Positions 33,536 through 43,662 of a DNA stretch of 64,000 nucleotides are shown here, in pieces. Positions within the stretch are counted from its first letter, which is position 1, and each line of letters begins with the position of its first letter. Made by a program: the position numbers and the translations under genes. Source of the stretch: Prochlorococcus marinus str. MIT 9515 (lineage in GTDB: Bacteria; Cyanobacteriota; Cyanobacteriia; PCC-6307; Cyanobiaceae); NCBI RefSeq assembly GCF_000015665.1, contig NC_008817.1, positions 372,001-436,000 of the forward strand. Reading direction: 5' to 3'. The notes under the pieces are model-generated. The model ran no database searches. It worked only from the letters and a program-made list of their open reading frames with translations, and was not told the DNA's origin.

Positions 33536-34174
33536 TTGGAAATTTCAAATTACCTACAAATAAAAAAGGAATTACCACTTAATGTCAATTTACTTGCTGT
33601 GAGTAAGGGGTTTGGCAGTCAAGATATCAAAATTATTAATGATAAAGGTCAAAACGATTTTGGTGAAAGTAGATTTCAAGAAGCTATTGAAAAAAAACTC
33701 TTATTAAAAGATTTTAAAGATATAAAATGGCACTTCATTGGAAGAATTCAGAGTAATAAAATACGTAAAATAGTACAAAATTTTGACTATATACATTCTG
33801 TAGACTCATATGAAAAGTTACTAAAGATTTCTAATATTGCATTTGAAGAACATAAAAACCCATTAATAATGTTGCAAGTAAAATTAATGGATGATCCAAG
33901 TAAAGGAGGTTTTAATCCCAAAGATTTGTTAGGAAAATGGGATGAGATTAAACAATTGAAAAGTATCAAAATTAAAGGGCTTATGACTATTAACCCAAAA
34001 GGTTTAAATTCAACACAAAATATTAAACTATTTAAAGAATGCCGTAATCTTGCTAATTCACTAAAACTTCATGATTGTTCAATGGGAATGTCCCAGGACT
34101 GGAAGGAAGCGGTTGAGGCAGGCTCTACTTGGTTAAGACTAGGATCTATAATCTTTGGGAATAGATCATATTAG
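33536..34174 (+). CDS. pipY: PipY, PLP-homeostasis protein (YggS/COG0325)
   Basis: A 212-aa TIM-barrel PLP-binding protein. The PLP lysine lies in LLAVSKGF (about Lys24). FGESRFQEAIEK, WHFIGRIQSNKIRKI, MTINPKG and CSMGMSQDWKEAVEAGSTWLRLGSIIFG are family signatures. Starts at TTG 33536. It regulates vitamin B6 and amino-acid pools rather than catalysing a known reaction. Tandem with pipX as in other cyanobacteria. Confidence 0.93.
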   Translation: MEISNYLQIKKELPLNVNLLAVSKGFGSQDIKIINDKGQNDFGESRFQEAIEKKLLLKDFKDIKWHFIGRIQSNKIRKIVQNFDYIHSVDSYEKLLKISNIAFEEHKNPLIMLQVKLMDDPSKGGFNPKDLLGKWDEIKQLKSIKIKGLMTINPKGLNSTQNIKLFKECRNLANSLKLHDCSMGMSQDWKEAVEAGSTWLRLGSIIFGNRSY

Positions 34175-34330
34175 TCAGTAATTAATCATATTTTATAATA
34201 ATCTTGTTTTTAAACTTGCGATTAACTATAACTAACGTTATTTAAGTATAGGTAGTTTATTCATTTATAAAAGATGGATGGATTACTTAAGGTTTTAGCC
34301 TTAGTTATCAATTTCAAGAGGATTTTAAAG

Positions 34331-34906
34331 GTGTCACTTATTTCTCGATTAAAGGCAGTTGTTGCAGGGGATGATTATTTAGATGATGACTTCGATGAGT
34401 TGGATTATGCATCAGAGGATGAATTGAACGGAGTTAATGATTACAAAGAAAATCGAAAAAACTCGAATGCTCTTTCTAATTCAAATCCATTCGACTTTAT
34501 GAATAATAATAGATCATCAAATGTGGTCGGAATGCCTGGGATCTCTAATTCATCTTCTGAGGTCAGCTTGATGGAACCAAGAAGCTTTGATGAAATGCCT
34601 CAAGCCATTCAGGCATTAAGAGAGAGAAAGACTGTGATTTTAAATTTGACTATGATGGATCCTGATCAAGCACAAAGAGCTGTTGATTTTGTTGCTGGAG
34701 GTACATATGCAATAGATGGTCACCAAGAAAGAGTTGGAGAAAGCATTTTCCTTTTTGCTCCAAGTTGTGTAAATGTAACTAGTTCTTTTCCAGAAGAGGT
34801 TTCTCCTTCAAATATTTCAAGTAAAAAGACCTCTCCATATAGTTTAGAAACTAATACAACTCCAGAACCAGCTTGGGGTGAATCTAAATTATCTGCATTT
34901 TCTTAA
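34331..34906 (+). CDS. sepF: cell-division protein SepF (Cdv2)
   Basis: A 191-aa protein starting at GTG 34331 ([23 protein letters not shown]), preceded by AAGAGG at good distance. An ATG at 34274 would add 19 unlikely residues. The N-terminal amphipathic membrane-targeting helix, a long acidic/Asn-rich linker and the C-terminal SepF fold ([50 protein letters not shown]) are all present. SepF anchors FtsZ to the membrane and bundles filaments. Upstream of proC by 7 bp. Confidence 0.93.
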   Translation: MSLISRLKAVVAGDDYLDDDFDELDYASEDELNGVNDYKENRKNSNALSNSNPFDFMNNNRSSNVVGMPGISNSSSEVSLMEPRSFDEMPQAIQALRERKTVILNLTMMDPDQAQRAVDFVAGGTYAIDGHQERVGESIFLFAPSCVNVTSSFPEEVSPSNISSKKTSPYSLETNTTPEPAWGESKLSAFS

Positions 34907-34913
34907 TTAATCT

Positions 34914-35726
34914 GTGACAAGTAAAATCGCAGTTATTGGTTTTGGAAATATTGCAAAAGCTATAATCACGCCTCTATTTGATAAAAAGATACTAAATCCA
35001 AAAGATTTTTATTGTTTAGTTAATACGAAAAAAAGTTTAGAAAATATTAGAAATAACTATAAATATAATATTAATATTTTTCAGGCGAACTCTAAAGATT
35101 CAGAGATTATTTGGGATTGCCCAGTTAAAATTCTATCTGTTAAGCCCCAGCAACTTAAAAACATAATTGAATTAGAAAAAAATAAAAATAATAGAAATTT
35201 ATTGGTATCTATTTTAGCTGGTGTTTCTCTCGAAAAACTTATCAAAAGATTCCCAAATCATAAATGTGTTAGGGTCGTGACTAATATTCCAATAACAATT
35301 GGTAAAGGTTCAACTGGAATTGCTTGGGGTGATGAAATATCGGAAAATCAGAAGGAAGCTGTCAGAAGATTATTTGAAAATACTAGTAAAATAAATGAAT
35401 TTCCTGAAGATCTACTCGATATTTTTTTAGCATTAACATCTTCGGGACCCGCTATAATTGCATTGATTATCGAAGCTCTAAGTGACGGAGGGTTAAGCGG
35501 TGGATTGCCAAAACAACTGTCTGAAGAACTTGTGATGGATATGATCTTAGGAACTATAAGTTTAATAAGAGAAACTAATTTAACAACTACTGAGCTTAAG
35601 AATATGGTTACTTCTCCTGGGGGTACAACAATATCAGCACTAAGGGTGTTAGAAAATAAGAGTTTAAGATCTGCTTTGATTGAGGCAGTTGTCTCTGCAA
35701 GTAATCGTAGTAAAGAATTTCGTTAA
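34914..35726 (+). CDS. proC: pyrroline-5-carboxylate reductase
   Basis: A 270-aa enzyme, last step of proline synthesis. N-terminal Rossmann motif VIGFGNIAKAI (7-17), VKPQQ (about 75), RVVTNIPITIGKGSTGI, and the dimer-domain signature near ALTSSGPAIIALIIEALSDGG followed by MVTSPGGTTISALRVLE. Starts with GTG 34914 right after sepF. Converges with the glycosyltransferase with a 4-bp overlap. Confidence 0.93.
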   Translation: MTSKIAVIGFGNIAKAIITPLFDKKILNPKDFYCLVNTKKSLENIRNNYKYNINIFQANSKDSEIIWDCPVKILSVKPQQLKNIIELEKNKNNRNLLVSILAGVSLEKLIKRFPNHKCVRVVTNIPITIGKGSTGIAWGDEISENQKEAVRRLFENTSKINEFPEDLLDIFLALTSSGPAIIALIIEALSDGGLSGGLPKQLSEELVMDMILGTISLIRETNLTTTELKNMVTSPGGTTISALRVLENKSLRSALIEAVVSASNRSKEFR

Positions 35727-36889
35727 ACTTTAGATGCTTTTATAATGTCTAAGTAAAGTTGTTCGAGAGCTTGGATGTTTTTTTTAATGGTATATCTTTC
35801 AATTACTCTCGCACGTCCCTTTTCCCCCAGAGCCTTAGTGAATGAAGGATGATCTATCAAAATTGGAATTATAGTTTTTAGTTGGGTAACAACATTATCT
35901 GTAGAAATTACAATACCTGCTCCCTTATCTAAAACTTCTCCGTCAGCTCCTGCATCAGTTGCAACGCATGCAGTACCAGTGGACATTGCCTCTAAAAGTG
36001 ATAAGGATAGTCCCTCTATTAAGCTCGGTAAAAAAAATACCTCTGCGATTTGCATGATCGCTACTCTGGTTTCCAGATCAATTTCTGATCCCCACCAAAT
36101 TAATTTATCTTTTCCTAAGTTGGAAAAACTATTTTCTAGTGTCGGTTTCATTGGGCCGTCTCCTACAATGACTAGTTTGCAATTATTAGTTTTTGTTTGA
36201 CGCCAAGATTTTAAAAGGGCCTCAATATTTTTTTCGTTAGCAATTCTTCCCATATATATAAAGATTCTTCCTTCTCCTAATTTACTTTTAACTGAATTAT
36301 ATTTTTTACTTTTTACTTTCATAGGTTGCCAAATATTTTCATCAACTCCATTTGGAATAATTATTTGCTTTTCTTTACTAACACCTAAGTTTTCTAGAAG
36401 TGTTTTTTGAGGCTCTGAAAAAACAATAATTTTATCAAATTTAGCTAAAGACGGCGCATAAAGTTGATAAGTTAGTTGTTGAGTGCTTGCAGTTAAGTTT
36501 CTATTCTTTTTATCAAAAGCAGGATGAAATGTTCCTACTAATGGAAGGTTTATTTGTTTGCAAAGTTCAGGTAATCTAAAGTCTAAAGGAGATAAAGTTA
36601 AACTTGCATGAACTATATCTGGCTTTAATCTCTCTAACGAATGTCTTAATTCTGTTTCTGCTCTTGGAGAAGGGATTGTGTAAACTTGTGATTTAATTAA
36701 GTAAGGAAGACTCACTTCAGGATCGTTGGCTAAGAATAAGGGTTTAGATTCGTTTGCGCTAGATGGATTATCAAAATGGATAAAACTTACTTTATGACCT
36801 TTAACCTTTAATTGTTCAGTAGTTAAATTTCCATAACTTACGTTTCCACAAAAGGGAGATTTTTTACCTAACCAGGCAATATGAACCAC
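35723..36889 (-). CDS. family 4 glycosyltransferase
   Basis: A 388-aa GT-B enzyme. Acceptor-domain features include GNVSYGNLTTEQL and PDIVHASLTLSP. In the donor half are PNGVDENIWQP, YMGRIANEKNIEALLKSW, VGDGPMKPTLE, and EVFFLPSLIEGLSLSLLEAMSTGTACVATDAGADGE, the E-x7-E nucleotide-sugar motif. It retains configuration and probably glycosylates a lipid. SqdX-like sulfolipid synthase or another glucosyltransferase cannot be told apart here. Confidence 0.8.
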   Translation of the reverse strand: MVHIAWLGKKSPFCGNVSYGNLTTEQLKVKGHKVSFIHFDNPSSANESKPLFLANDPEVSLPYLIKSQVYTIPSPRAETELRHSLERLKPDIVHASLTLSPLDFRLPELCKQINLPLVGTFHPAFDKKNRNLTASTQQLTYQLYAPSLAKFDKIIVFSEPQKTLLENLGVSKEKQIIIPNGVDENIWQPMKVKSKKYNSVKSKLGEGRIFIYMGRIANEKNIEALLKSWRQTKTNNCKLVIVGDGPMKPTLENSFSNLGKDKLIWWGSEIDLETRVAIMQIAEVFFLPSLIEGLSLSLLEAMSTGTACVATDAGADGEVLDKGAGIVISTDNVVTQLKTIIPILIDHPSFTKALGEKGRARVIERYTIKKNIQALEQLYLDIIKASKV

Positions 36890-36974
36890 ATCAAATAAAT
36901 TAACTATTTATAAAGTTAACAGTCAAAGTTCCAATCATCGAGATCTTTTAATTAAGTAACAATTTAAGACTTGA

Positions 36975-37754
36975 TTAACTATAAAAGTCTCTTAACATTT
37001 TTAGTGATGATAATTCTTTTTCTAATTGAGCCGCAATCCAACTTTCAACAATTGACAATATTTTTAACCAAACGTTTTTGGGTCCTAATAATTCTCCATT
37101 TGACTTTATTGGTAATTCTGCGAAAATAAGCCTTTGTAGAAGAGCAATTTCAGAAGCATTCACTTTTAAAGCACTTTCTGTCTTTTCTACCGTGGAAAAT
37201 CCTTCATTCGGTAAATAAGAACATTTCCAATCCCAGTTTCCTAAAGGTGGAATGATAGGCTCACCCGTGCTACAGCAAAAATTTACAGGGATATTTATTC
37301 CTCCAATAGCTAATAAATGAATTAAAGATTGAATACTCATTGAAAGCATTTTGAAGTCATCTTCACTTTCAATTTTATATTCATAAATTCGATCTAAATG
37401 AATAAGTAGACTAGGTAAGTAATCCTTTTGCTTATCGTTGTTGCCTACTAATAAAAAAGTTAATTCAGTTATTGCTTGGGCTGCTGCAAGACATTCAATA
37501 TTTTTCCCCAAACCGTTATAGCTTTTGAGTATCTTAATCTGGCGAACAGACTTAAGGCTTCTTTTTCCAAAGATCTGAAAACTTAAATATGTTAAAGGGG
37601 TTGCTGCGGCAAGACTACTTTTTGGACGTCTTGCTCCTGGTGCTGCAAGCCTAATAATACCTTGTTCATCTGTAAGAACAGTTATTAATCTTCCACTTTC
37701 ACCTAAGGGACTTGCTTTTATACAGAGACCTTTTAATCTACTTTCGCCTAACAT
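36975..37754 (-). CDS. recO: DNA repair protein RecO
   Basis: A 259-aa protein with the RecO OB-fold N-terminus (KGLCIKASPLGESGRLITVLTDEQGIIRLAAPGARRPKSSLAAATPLT, 9-53) and a helical C-terminal domain with CC (residues about 165-166) as remnants of the zinc region. It loads RecA onto SSB-covered ssDNA in the RecFOR pathway. It starts directly at the end of the deoC-like gene, an arrangement common in marine cyanobacteria. Confidence 0.88.
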   Translation of the reverse strand: MLGESRLKGLCIKASPLGESGRLITVLTDEQGIIRLAAPGARRPKSSLAAATPLTYLSFQIFGKRSLKSVRQIKILKSYNGLGKNIECLAAAQAITELTFLLVGNNDKQKDYLPSLLIHLDRIYEYKIESEDDFKMLSMSIQSLIHLLAIGGINIPVNFCCSTGEPIIPPLGNWDWKCSYLPNEGFSTVEKTESALKVNASEIALLQRLIFAELPIKSNGELLGPKNVWLKILSIVESWIAAQLEKELSSLKMLRDFYS

Positions 37755-38414
37755 TTATATCCGTTTAATTTCTTTAAATATCTCATCAAAATTTGACGTT
37801 CCAATACAATCTATACCTAAATCAAAAAAGTCAATAACCTGTGATAGGGTTTTGATACCTCCTACCACTTTTATAGAATTCTGGATACCTACAAATTTTA
37901 GTATTTCAACTATATCAACATTAGAAATAGCAGGTCCAAAACCATCTCCAAATTGAAAATTTGTTATACCTAGTTCTAGAGAAATTTTTATAGCTTTTTC
38001 AAAAAGTTCTTTGTCTAATTTACTTTTATTTATGATGATGGTGACTTTTAATTCGGAAGCATTAATACTCTCAATTTCACTCGCGAAATTATTTAAATTA
38101 TTTTTAGAAAGATTAAGAAAATTAGGAGTGTATTCTATTCCTGTTGCACCGGCGTCTTGAGCATAACAAACAAATTCATCAATAAATTCAAATGGTAAAT
38201 CAGCAAATGGATAAGAAATAAGAGAATTTATATTTAATTTATAATTTCCTAATACATTTTTTATATGACTTAAAAAGTTAAGGGATGTAGAAACATTTTT
38301 AATATTGTATTTTTGAATTAAAGCGCAGTTCGCATTTAATTCTTCCAAAGATAAATAAGGATTAATTATAATCGCATGTATTTTTTCATTTAATTCATAA
38401 TCGATATTAAACAT
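37755..38414 (-). CDS. deoC: deoxyribose-phosphate aldolase-like protein lacking the Schiff-base lysine
   Basis: A 219-aa TIM-barrel of the DeoC family: ISYPFADLPFEFIDEFVCYAQDAGATGIEYTPN, ELKVTIIINKSKL, and a C-terminal SIKVVGGIKT with IDCIGTSN. The segment that carries the catalytic lysine (F-[IV]-K-T-S-T-G in DeoC) reads NFQFGDGF, putting Gln in place of the Schiff-base Lys. The second active-site lysine (IKVVGGI) is kept. Aldolase activity is therefore doubtful. It sits between hpf and recO in one operon. Confidence 0.75.
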   Translation of the reverse strand: MFNIDYELNEKIHAIIINPYLSLEELNANCALIQKYNIKNVSTSLNFLSHIKNVLGNYKLNINSLISYPFADLPFEFIDEFVCYAQDAGATGIEYTPNFLNLSKNNLNNFASEIESINASELKVTIIINKSKLDKELFEKAIKISLELGITNFQFGDGFGPAISNVDIVEILKFVGIQNSIKVVGGIKTLSQVIDFFDLGIDCIGTSNFDEIFKEIKRI

Positions 38415-38420
38415 TTTTTA

Positions 38421-39005
38421 TTATTTAGACTGGATTAAACCATAACCACCATGTTTTCTTTTATAGATAACTTGTAGTTCATTATTTTTCTTATTTCTAA
38501 AAACATAAAAATCATGATCTATTAAATCTAGTTGTTTTCTAGCCTCTTCCAAAGAAATAGGAATCATTTCAAAATATTTATTTTTAATAGATGGTTCAGG
38601 TAATTTTGCCTCTCTTTTATCATTAAATATATTTTTATCTATAGAATCTAAGTGTTCATTTGTATTAGTAAAAGAATGTTTATTTTTTTCAAGATTATAA
38701 TTTAAATTTTTATAGTGTCTTTCTTTATATTTGCGTAATTTTCTACAAAGTTTATTTGAAACTAGATCAATACTAGAATATAGATTCTCTGTTTTTTCTT
38801 CAGCTCTAATAATGGTACCACTAGCAAAAATTGTAACTTCAGCTGTTTGGTATGAAAGTCTTGGATTCTTTTCGATTGAAAGATGTATATCTGCTTCTTT
38901 AACGATATCCTTGTAGTGATGAGTTGCTTTTTCTATCTTTGCCTCGGTATATTCTTTCAATGCACCTGTAAGTTCAATATTCTTCCCGTGGATTAAAATT
39001 TTCAT
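38421..39005 (-). CDS. hpf: long-form ribosome hibernation factor (HPF/LrtA)
   Basis: A 194-aa protein: N-terminal RaiA fold (MKILIHGKNIELTGALKEYTEAKIEKA...) for 30S binding, a variable linker (about 105-140) and the C-terminal dimerisation domain KNKYFEMIPISLEEARKQLDLIDHDFYVFRN...VIYKRKHGGYGLIQ. Long-form HPF forms 100S ribosomes; in cyanobacteria it is the light-repressed LrtA, active in the dark. First gene of hpf-deoC-recO. Confidence 0.93.
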   Translation of the reverse strand: MKILIHGKNIELTGALKEYTEAKIEKATHHYKDIVKEADIHLSIEKNPRLSYQTAEVTIFASGTIIRAEEKTENLYSSIDLVSNKLCRKLRKYKERHYKNLNYNLEKNKHSFTNTNEHLDSIDKNIFNDKREAKLPEPSIKNKYFEMIPISLEEARKQLDLIDHDFYVFRNKKNNELQVIYKRKHGGYGLIQSK

Positions 39006-39049
39006 AATAAATCTAAAAATATGTTCATACTTACTAAATCTACTTACAT

Positions 39050-39694
39050 ATGATTAATAGAACATCAATAATTAAACAACCTGATAAAATTTCATCTTTT
39101 TGTGATGTATATAAATTACAAAAAAAATATCAGGACGCATTAATTTCAGGTAAATCAAATATCGATTTTATTTGGTTAGGAGAACATCAACTTTGTTATA
39201 CCATTGGAAGAGGATCGAATATGGGTAACTTACTTTTCTCATTAGACGAGCAAGATGTATTTAAAATTGATAGAGGAGGGGAGGTTACTTGTCATATGCC
39301 AGGACAGTTAGTCACCTATTTGGTTTTAGATCTGCATAATTTTAATAAAGATTTAAATTGGTATTTAAGAAAAATTGAAAAAATAATAATTAAAGTTCTC
39401 AGTAGTTTTAATATTGATTCCTCTACTAAAGATGGATTTACGGGGGTATGGACTGGAGAAAGAAAAATTGCTTCTATTGGAATTGGATGCAAAAGATGGG
39501 TCACAATTCATGGCTTTTCAATTAATGTAAACTGCAAATTAGAAAATTTTGATAAAATCGTACCTTGTGGTATCCAGGGTTGCCAAATGGCAAATATGTC
39601 TGATTACAAAAAAAATTTAGATATTAAAGAAGTTAAAATAATTGTTAAAAAAATCATTCAGGAAGAATTTTATTTTAATTTTATATCAGAATAG
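39050..39694 (+). CDS. lipB: octanoyltransferase LipB
   Basis: A 214-aa enzyme that moves octanoyl from ACP to lipoyl domains such as that of the E2 protein encoded at 42289. Motifs: [12 protein letters not shown], the [22 protein letters not shown] signature, [23 protein letters not shown] with the catalytic Lys and His, and PCGIQGCQM with the acyl-thioester Cys. Full length. Divergent from hpf. Confidence 0.92.
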   Translation: MINRTSIIKQPDKISSFCDVYKLQKKYQDALISGKSNIDFIWLGEHQLCYTIGRGSNMGNLLFSLDEQDVFKIDRGGEVTCHMPGQLVTYLVLDLHNFNKDLNWYLRKIEKIIIKVLSSFNIDSSTKDGFTGVWTGERKIASIGIGCKRWVTIHGFSINVNCKLENFDKIVPCGIQGCQMANMSDYKKNLDIKEVKIIVKKIIQEEFYFNFISE

Positions 39695-39725
39695 ATACTA
39701 AAAATAGTTTGGAAAGATTATAAAT

Positions 39726-41651
39726 ATGAATGAACTAGCATATTGGCCCGCATCAAAATCTCATCCAAAAAATGAGAAATTTATTAGAGAAAGAAAGTAC
39801 ATAAACAATCTTGTTCACGTTGATCAAATATGGGAATACTTAAAGTTTAAATGTGGTGATACTTTAGCTATTAATGATTTAAGAGGAAAAAATAAAGAAA
39901 AATATTCTTATTCTGAGTTGGCTAATTTAATAACTAAAGTTTCTCTATCTTTTAAAACATATGGATTAGTTAAGGGTGATGTTGTCACAGTAATATCTGA
40001 AAACTCACCGAGATGGTTAATAGCTGATCAAGGGTTGATGCGTTTAGGAGCAATTAATGCTGTAAGAGGAATTAATTCACCTTCAGTAGAATTAGAGTAT
40101 ATTATTGACCATTCCAAATCTGTTGGTCTCATAGTCCAATCTAAGGAAGTGTGGTTGAAATTAAATGAAAAAGAGAAACTAAAAAAAAGATTTAAATTTA
40201 TTATTAATCTGGAAGATGAACAATTTGAAGATTTAATAAATTGGCAAGAATTTATCAAAGTAGGAGATAAAGGATATTTTGAAAATAATAGTTTTGAAAA
40301 AGATAATAATCAGATTAATGATATTGCAAGTATTCTTTATACCTCAGGGACAACAGGGAAACCAAAAGGAGTTCCCTTAACACATGCAAACTTTTTACAT
40401 CAAATCATAAATTTAGCCTATATCGCCGATCCGGAAACGGGAACTTCCGTATTGAGTGTATTACCTATTTGGCATTCATACGAAAGAAGTGCAGAATATT
40501 TCTTTTTTTCATGTGGTTGTACACAATTTTATACAAATCCAAAATTTTTGAAAGATGATATAAAAAAAGTCAAGCCAGTTGTTATGGCTACTGTCCCAAG
40601 GCTATGGGAGGCTATTCATGATGGTTTTTTCTTGGCTTTAAAAAAAATGAATCCTAAAAAACAGAAAACTATAAAGTTTTTGATAAAGAATAGTTCCATT
40701 TTTAAAAGAAATCTTAGAAAGATCAGAAATATAGAAATTAATCAAGTAAGTTCTCTAGCAAAAATATGTTTGATAATATCTGTCTTGGGTAGATTTTTTC
40801 TACATAAGATATCTTCTACTTTTTTGTGGCCAAGCATTCTGAAACAATTATGTGGAGAAAAACTTAAATTCCCAATTAATGGTGGTGGTGCTTTACCTGA
40901 ACATGTTGATTTATTTTTTGAATCTTTGGGTATAGATGTTCTTGTGGGTTATGGGCTTACAGAAACATCTCCAGTACTGACTTGTAGAAGAAGAGAATTA
41001 AATGTAAGAGGATCTTCTGGACAGCCTTTAGCATTTACTGAAATTAAAATTGTGAATGAAGAGAAAGATAAGATTTTGGAGTTTAGAGAGGTCGGTAAGA
41101 TTCTTGTTAAGGGACCACAAGTGATGAAAGGATATTTGAATAATGATTCCGCTACTAAAGATGTTTTATCAAAAGATGGTTGGTTTGATACTGGAGATTT
41201 AGGTTTTCTTATACCAAATGGATCTTTGGTCATAACAGGAAGAGCTAAGGATACTATAGTTCTCTCTAGTGGAGAAAATATTGAGCCTAATCCTTTAGAA
41301 ACTCAAATTTTAAGTTCTGAATTTATTAATCAAGTTCAATTAGTAGGCCAAGATAAAAAATTTTTAACAGCGCTTGTAGTTCCTAACATTGAATTAGTAA
41401 AAAATAAATTCTTTGCGAATGATCTTTCTACATTAAACTCGAATAAAAATATTGGTTTATTTTTTAAATCTGAGATAAATAGTTTGTTAAAAAAAAGATT
41501 AGGAGCAAGATTTGAGGAACAGATATTAGATTGTTATTTTGTTGATGCTTTTACTTTAGAAAATGGTTTATTAACTCAAACTCTTAAGCAGAAAAGAAGA
41601 GAAATAGTAGATATGTATTCATCAAAGATAGAAGATATGTATAAAAAATAA
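39726..41651 (+). CDS. long-chain acyl-CoA/acyl-ACP synthetase
   Basis: A 641-aa ANL-superfamily enzyme. Core motifs: YTSGTTGKPKGVPLTH (P-loop, about 205-220), GYGLTETSPVL, GWFDTGDLG, and SGENIEPNPLE in place of the usual K-loop entry. It activates fatty acids with ATP; in cyanobacteria this gene (Aas) recycles free fatty acids through acyl-ACP. Two hydrophobic stretches around residue 340 suggest membrane association. Confidence 0.85.
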   Translation: MNELAYWPASKSHPKNEKFIRERKYINNLVHVDQIWEYLKFKCGDTLAINDLRGKNKEKYSYSELANLITKVSLSFKTYGLVKGDVVTVISENSPRWLIADQGLMRLGAINAVRGINSPSVELEYIIDHSKSVGLIVQSKEVWLKLNEKEKLKKRFKFIINLEDEQFEDLINWQEFIKVGDKGYFENNSFEKDNNQINDIASILYTSGTTGKPKGVPLTHANFLHQIINLAYIADPETGTSVLSVLPIWHSYERSAEYFFFSCGCTQFYTNPKFLKDDIKKVKPVVMATVPRLWEAIHDGFFLALKKMNPKKQKTIKFLIKNSSIFKRNLRKIRNIEINQVSSLAKICLIISVLGRFFLHKISSTFLWPSILKQLCGEKLKFPINGGGALPEHVDLFFESLGIDVLVGYGLTETSPVLTCRRRELNVRGSSGQPLAFTEIKIVNEEKDKILEFREVGKILVKGPQVMKGYLNNDSATKDVLSKDGWFDTGDLGFLIPNGSLVITGRAKDTIVLSSGENIEPNPLETQILSSEFINQVQLVGQDKKFLTALVVPNIELVKNKFFANDLSTLNSNKNIGLFFKSEINSLLKKRLGARFEEQILDCYFVDAFTLENGLLTQTLKQKRREIVDMYSSKIEDMYKK

Positions 41652-41708
41652 ACTTAAAAAGAAAATTCTATTTGGTGTATCTATATTGAAAGGGTAATTT
41701 AATTTTTT

Positions 41709-42155
41709 ATGGAAACAAAAAACTCTATATCGATCAAACGTTCAATAGCTATAAAAGCTATAGTTACTCCTATTTGGAAAGAAGACGCTGAGAAGGAGTT
41801 AAGCAATGCGATTTCAGCTGTTGACCAACAATTATCACAACTTGAACAAGAAGGTCAACAAATAGTAAGTAATATAAGATCCCAATCAGTAAATCCATTA
41901 GATCCCAGAGTTCAAGAGCAGGTTGGTCAAGTTCAGCAACAAGTTGGTGCGAAAAGAAACGAACTAGAAGAGCAAAAAAGAAATCTATTGCAACAACAAA
42001 GCCAAGTTCGTGATTTAAAAATGGATGAAATTGTTGATCAAGGGCAGGTTGATAGCTTTTGCGATGTTTCCGTTGGAGACAATTTAATTAAGAAGATGCA
42101 AGTTTCAATAACAGTTAAAGATGGGATAATTCAATCGATTAATAACAATGAATAA
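41709..42155 (+). CDS. YlqD-family protein
   Basis: A 148-aa protein: strand-rich ends (SIKRSIAIKAIVTPIWKEDAE and CDVSVGDNLIKKMQVSITVKDGII) around a coiled coil (about residues 35-100, rich in Gln and Glu). That is the YlqD pattern. Function unknown. In cyanobacteria it is a conserved neighbour of the pyruvate dehydrogenase E2 gene. Confidence 0.78.
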   Translation: METKNSISIKRSIAIKAIVTPIWKEDAEKELSNAISAVDQQLSQLEQEGQQIVSNIRSQSVNPLDPRVQEQVGQVQQQVGAKRNELEEQKRNLLQQQSQVRDLKMDEIVDQGQVDSFCDVSVGDNLIKKMQVSITVKDGIIQSINNNE

Positions 42156-42288
42156 ATTTAAAGTTTTAATTTCCTTTTTGAATGTAAATCATAGTTTCCT
42201 TAGCGCTATTTTTTTGTAAAATATAAACATAACTATCTTTATTAATTTTGTAAGTTCTTAAAGTTAGTAAATTTTTAATATCTATCTG

Positions 42289-43656
42289 ATGTCTCACGAA
42301 ATATTTATGCCAGCTCTTAGTTCTACTATGACTGAAGGCAAAATTGTTGAATGGTTGAAAAATCCTGGAGATAAAGTTGAAAGAGGAGAATCTGTTTTAG
42401 TCGTTGAATCAGATAAAGCTGATATGGATGTGGAATCTTTTCAAGACGGATATCTTGCGGCAGTTCTCATGCCAGCTGGGAGCACTGCTCCAGTAGGGGA
42501 AACCATAGGACTTATTGTAGAAAATGAGGATGAGATAGCTTCTATACAAGAACAAAATAAAGGTAAACAGATTGAAGTATCCAGTGATGCCCAACTCAAA
42601 TTGCCAAATAAAAAATCTGAAATAATAGAAGAGAAGCAAAAAGAGCTGCCTCAAATTAATGAGCAGCAAGTCGAGATTAAAAGGGAAAAAGTGATAAATA
42701 CTTCTAATGAAATTCAATTTAATGCTTCTACTAGTAATAATTCCTCGAGAGTAATAGCATCTCCAAGGGCAAAAAAACTTGCTTCAACAATGGGAGTTGA
42801 ATTGACAAAAGTGCATGGATCAGGACCTCATGGAAGGATTCAGGCTGAGGATGTATTGAAGGCAAATGGGCAACCTGTTTCTATCCCATGGATTGGAGAG
42901 GGGAGTTCTCCAGCTAGTATTGGCAGTTCCCATGTTCAAGCTGAAAGTAAGTCAGAGACATTAGGGAATAGTTTTGGTAAACCTGGAGAAACTGTTAAAT
43001 TTAATACTCTTCAAAAAGCTGTTAATAACAATATGGAATCTAGTTTAAATGTTCCATGTTTTAGAGTTGGTTATTCAATTAATACTGATAAATTGGATAA
43101 TTTTTATAAGAAAGTAAAGCAAAATGGTGTTACTATGACTGCATTATTAGTCAAGGCCGTTGCAAAGACACTTAAAAAACATCCCCAAGTTAATTCAAGC
43201 TTTTCAGAAAACGGAATTTCTTATCCAGAAAATATAAATATTGCTGTAGCTGTTGCTATGGAAGATGGCGGATTGATAACTCCAGTATTAAAAGAACCTT
43301 GTAACACTGATTTATTTGAATTATCTAGAGAGTGGAAAGACCTTGTGAAAAGATCTAGAGCAAAACAATTAGAACCTGATGAATACTCAACAGGAACATT
43401 TACGTTGTCTAATTTAGGAATGTTTGGTGTTGATAGATTTGATGCAATACTTCCACCAGGTACGGGTGCTATTTTAGCCATAGCATCATCTAAGCCAACA
43501 GTCGTTGCTAACAATGATGGTTCAATATCTGTTAAAAAAATAATGCAAGTAAATTTAACCGCTGATCATAGAGTGATTTATGGTGCTGATGGTGCTTCAT
43601 TCTTGAAAGACTTGTCTTCTCTCATTGAAAATGAGCCAGAGACACTTGTTTCCTGA
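42289..43656 (+). CDS. pdhC: pyruvate dehydrogenase E2 (dihydrolipoamide acetyltransferase)
   Basis: A 455-aa E2 protein. Lipoyl domain with the lipoylation lysine in VESDKADMDVES (about Lys44), a Glu/Gln/Lys linker, an E1/E3-binding domain (ASPRAKKLASTMGVELTKVHGSGPHGRIQAEDV, about 157-190), and a C-terminal acetyltransferase core with DHRVIYGADGASFL carrying the catalytic His. It links pyruvate oxidation to acetyl-CoA. Lipoylated by products of the LipB route encoded nearby. Confidence 0.95.
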   Translation: MSHEIFMPALSSTMTEGKIVEWLKNPGDKVERGESVLVVESDKADMDVESFQDGYLAAVLMPAGSTAPVGETIGLIVENEDEIASIQEQNKGKQIEVSSDAQLKLPNKKSEIIEEKQKELPQINEQQVEIKREKVINTSNEIQFNASTSNNSSRVIASPRAKKLASTMGVELTKVHGSGPHGRIQAEDVLKANGQPVSIPWIGEGSSPASIGSSHVQAESKSETLGNSFGKPGETVKFNTLQKAVNNNMESSLNVPCFRVGYSINTDKLDNFYKKVKQNGVTMTALLVKAVAKTLKKHPQVNSSFSENGISYPENINIAVAVAMEDGGLITPVLKEPCNTDLFELSREWKDLVKRSRAKQLEPDEYSTGTFTLSNLGMFGVDRFDAILPPGTGAILAIASSKPTVVANNDGSISVKKIMQVNLTADHRVIYGADGASFLKDLSSLIENEPETLVS

Positions 43657-43662
43657 TTTTAA

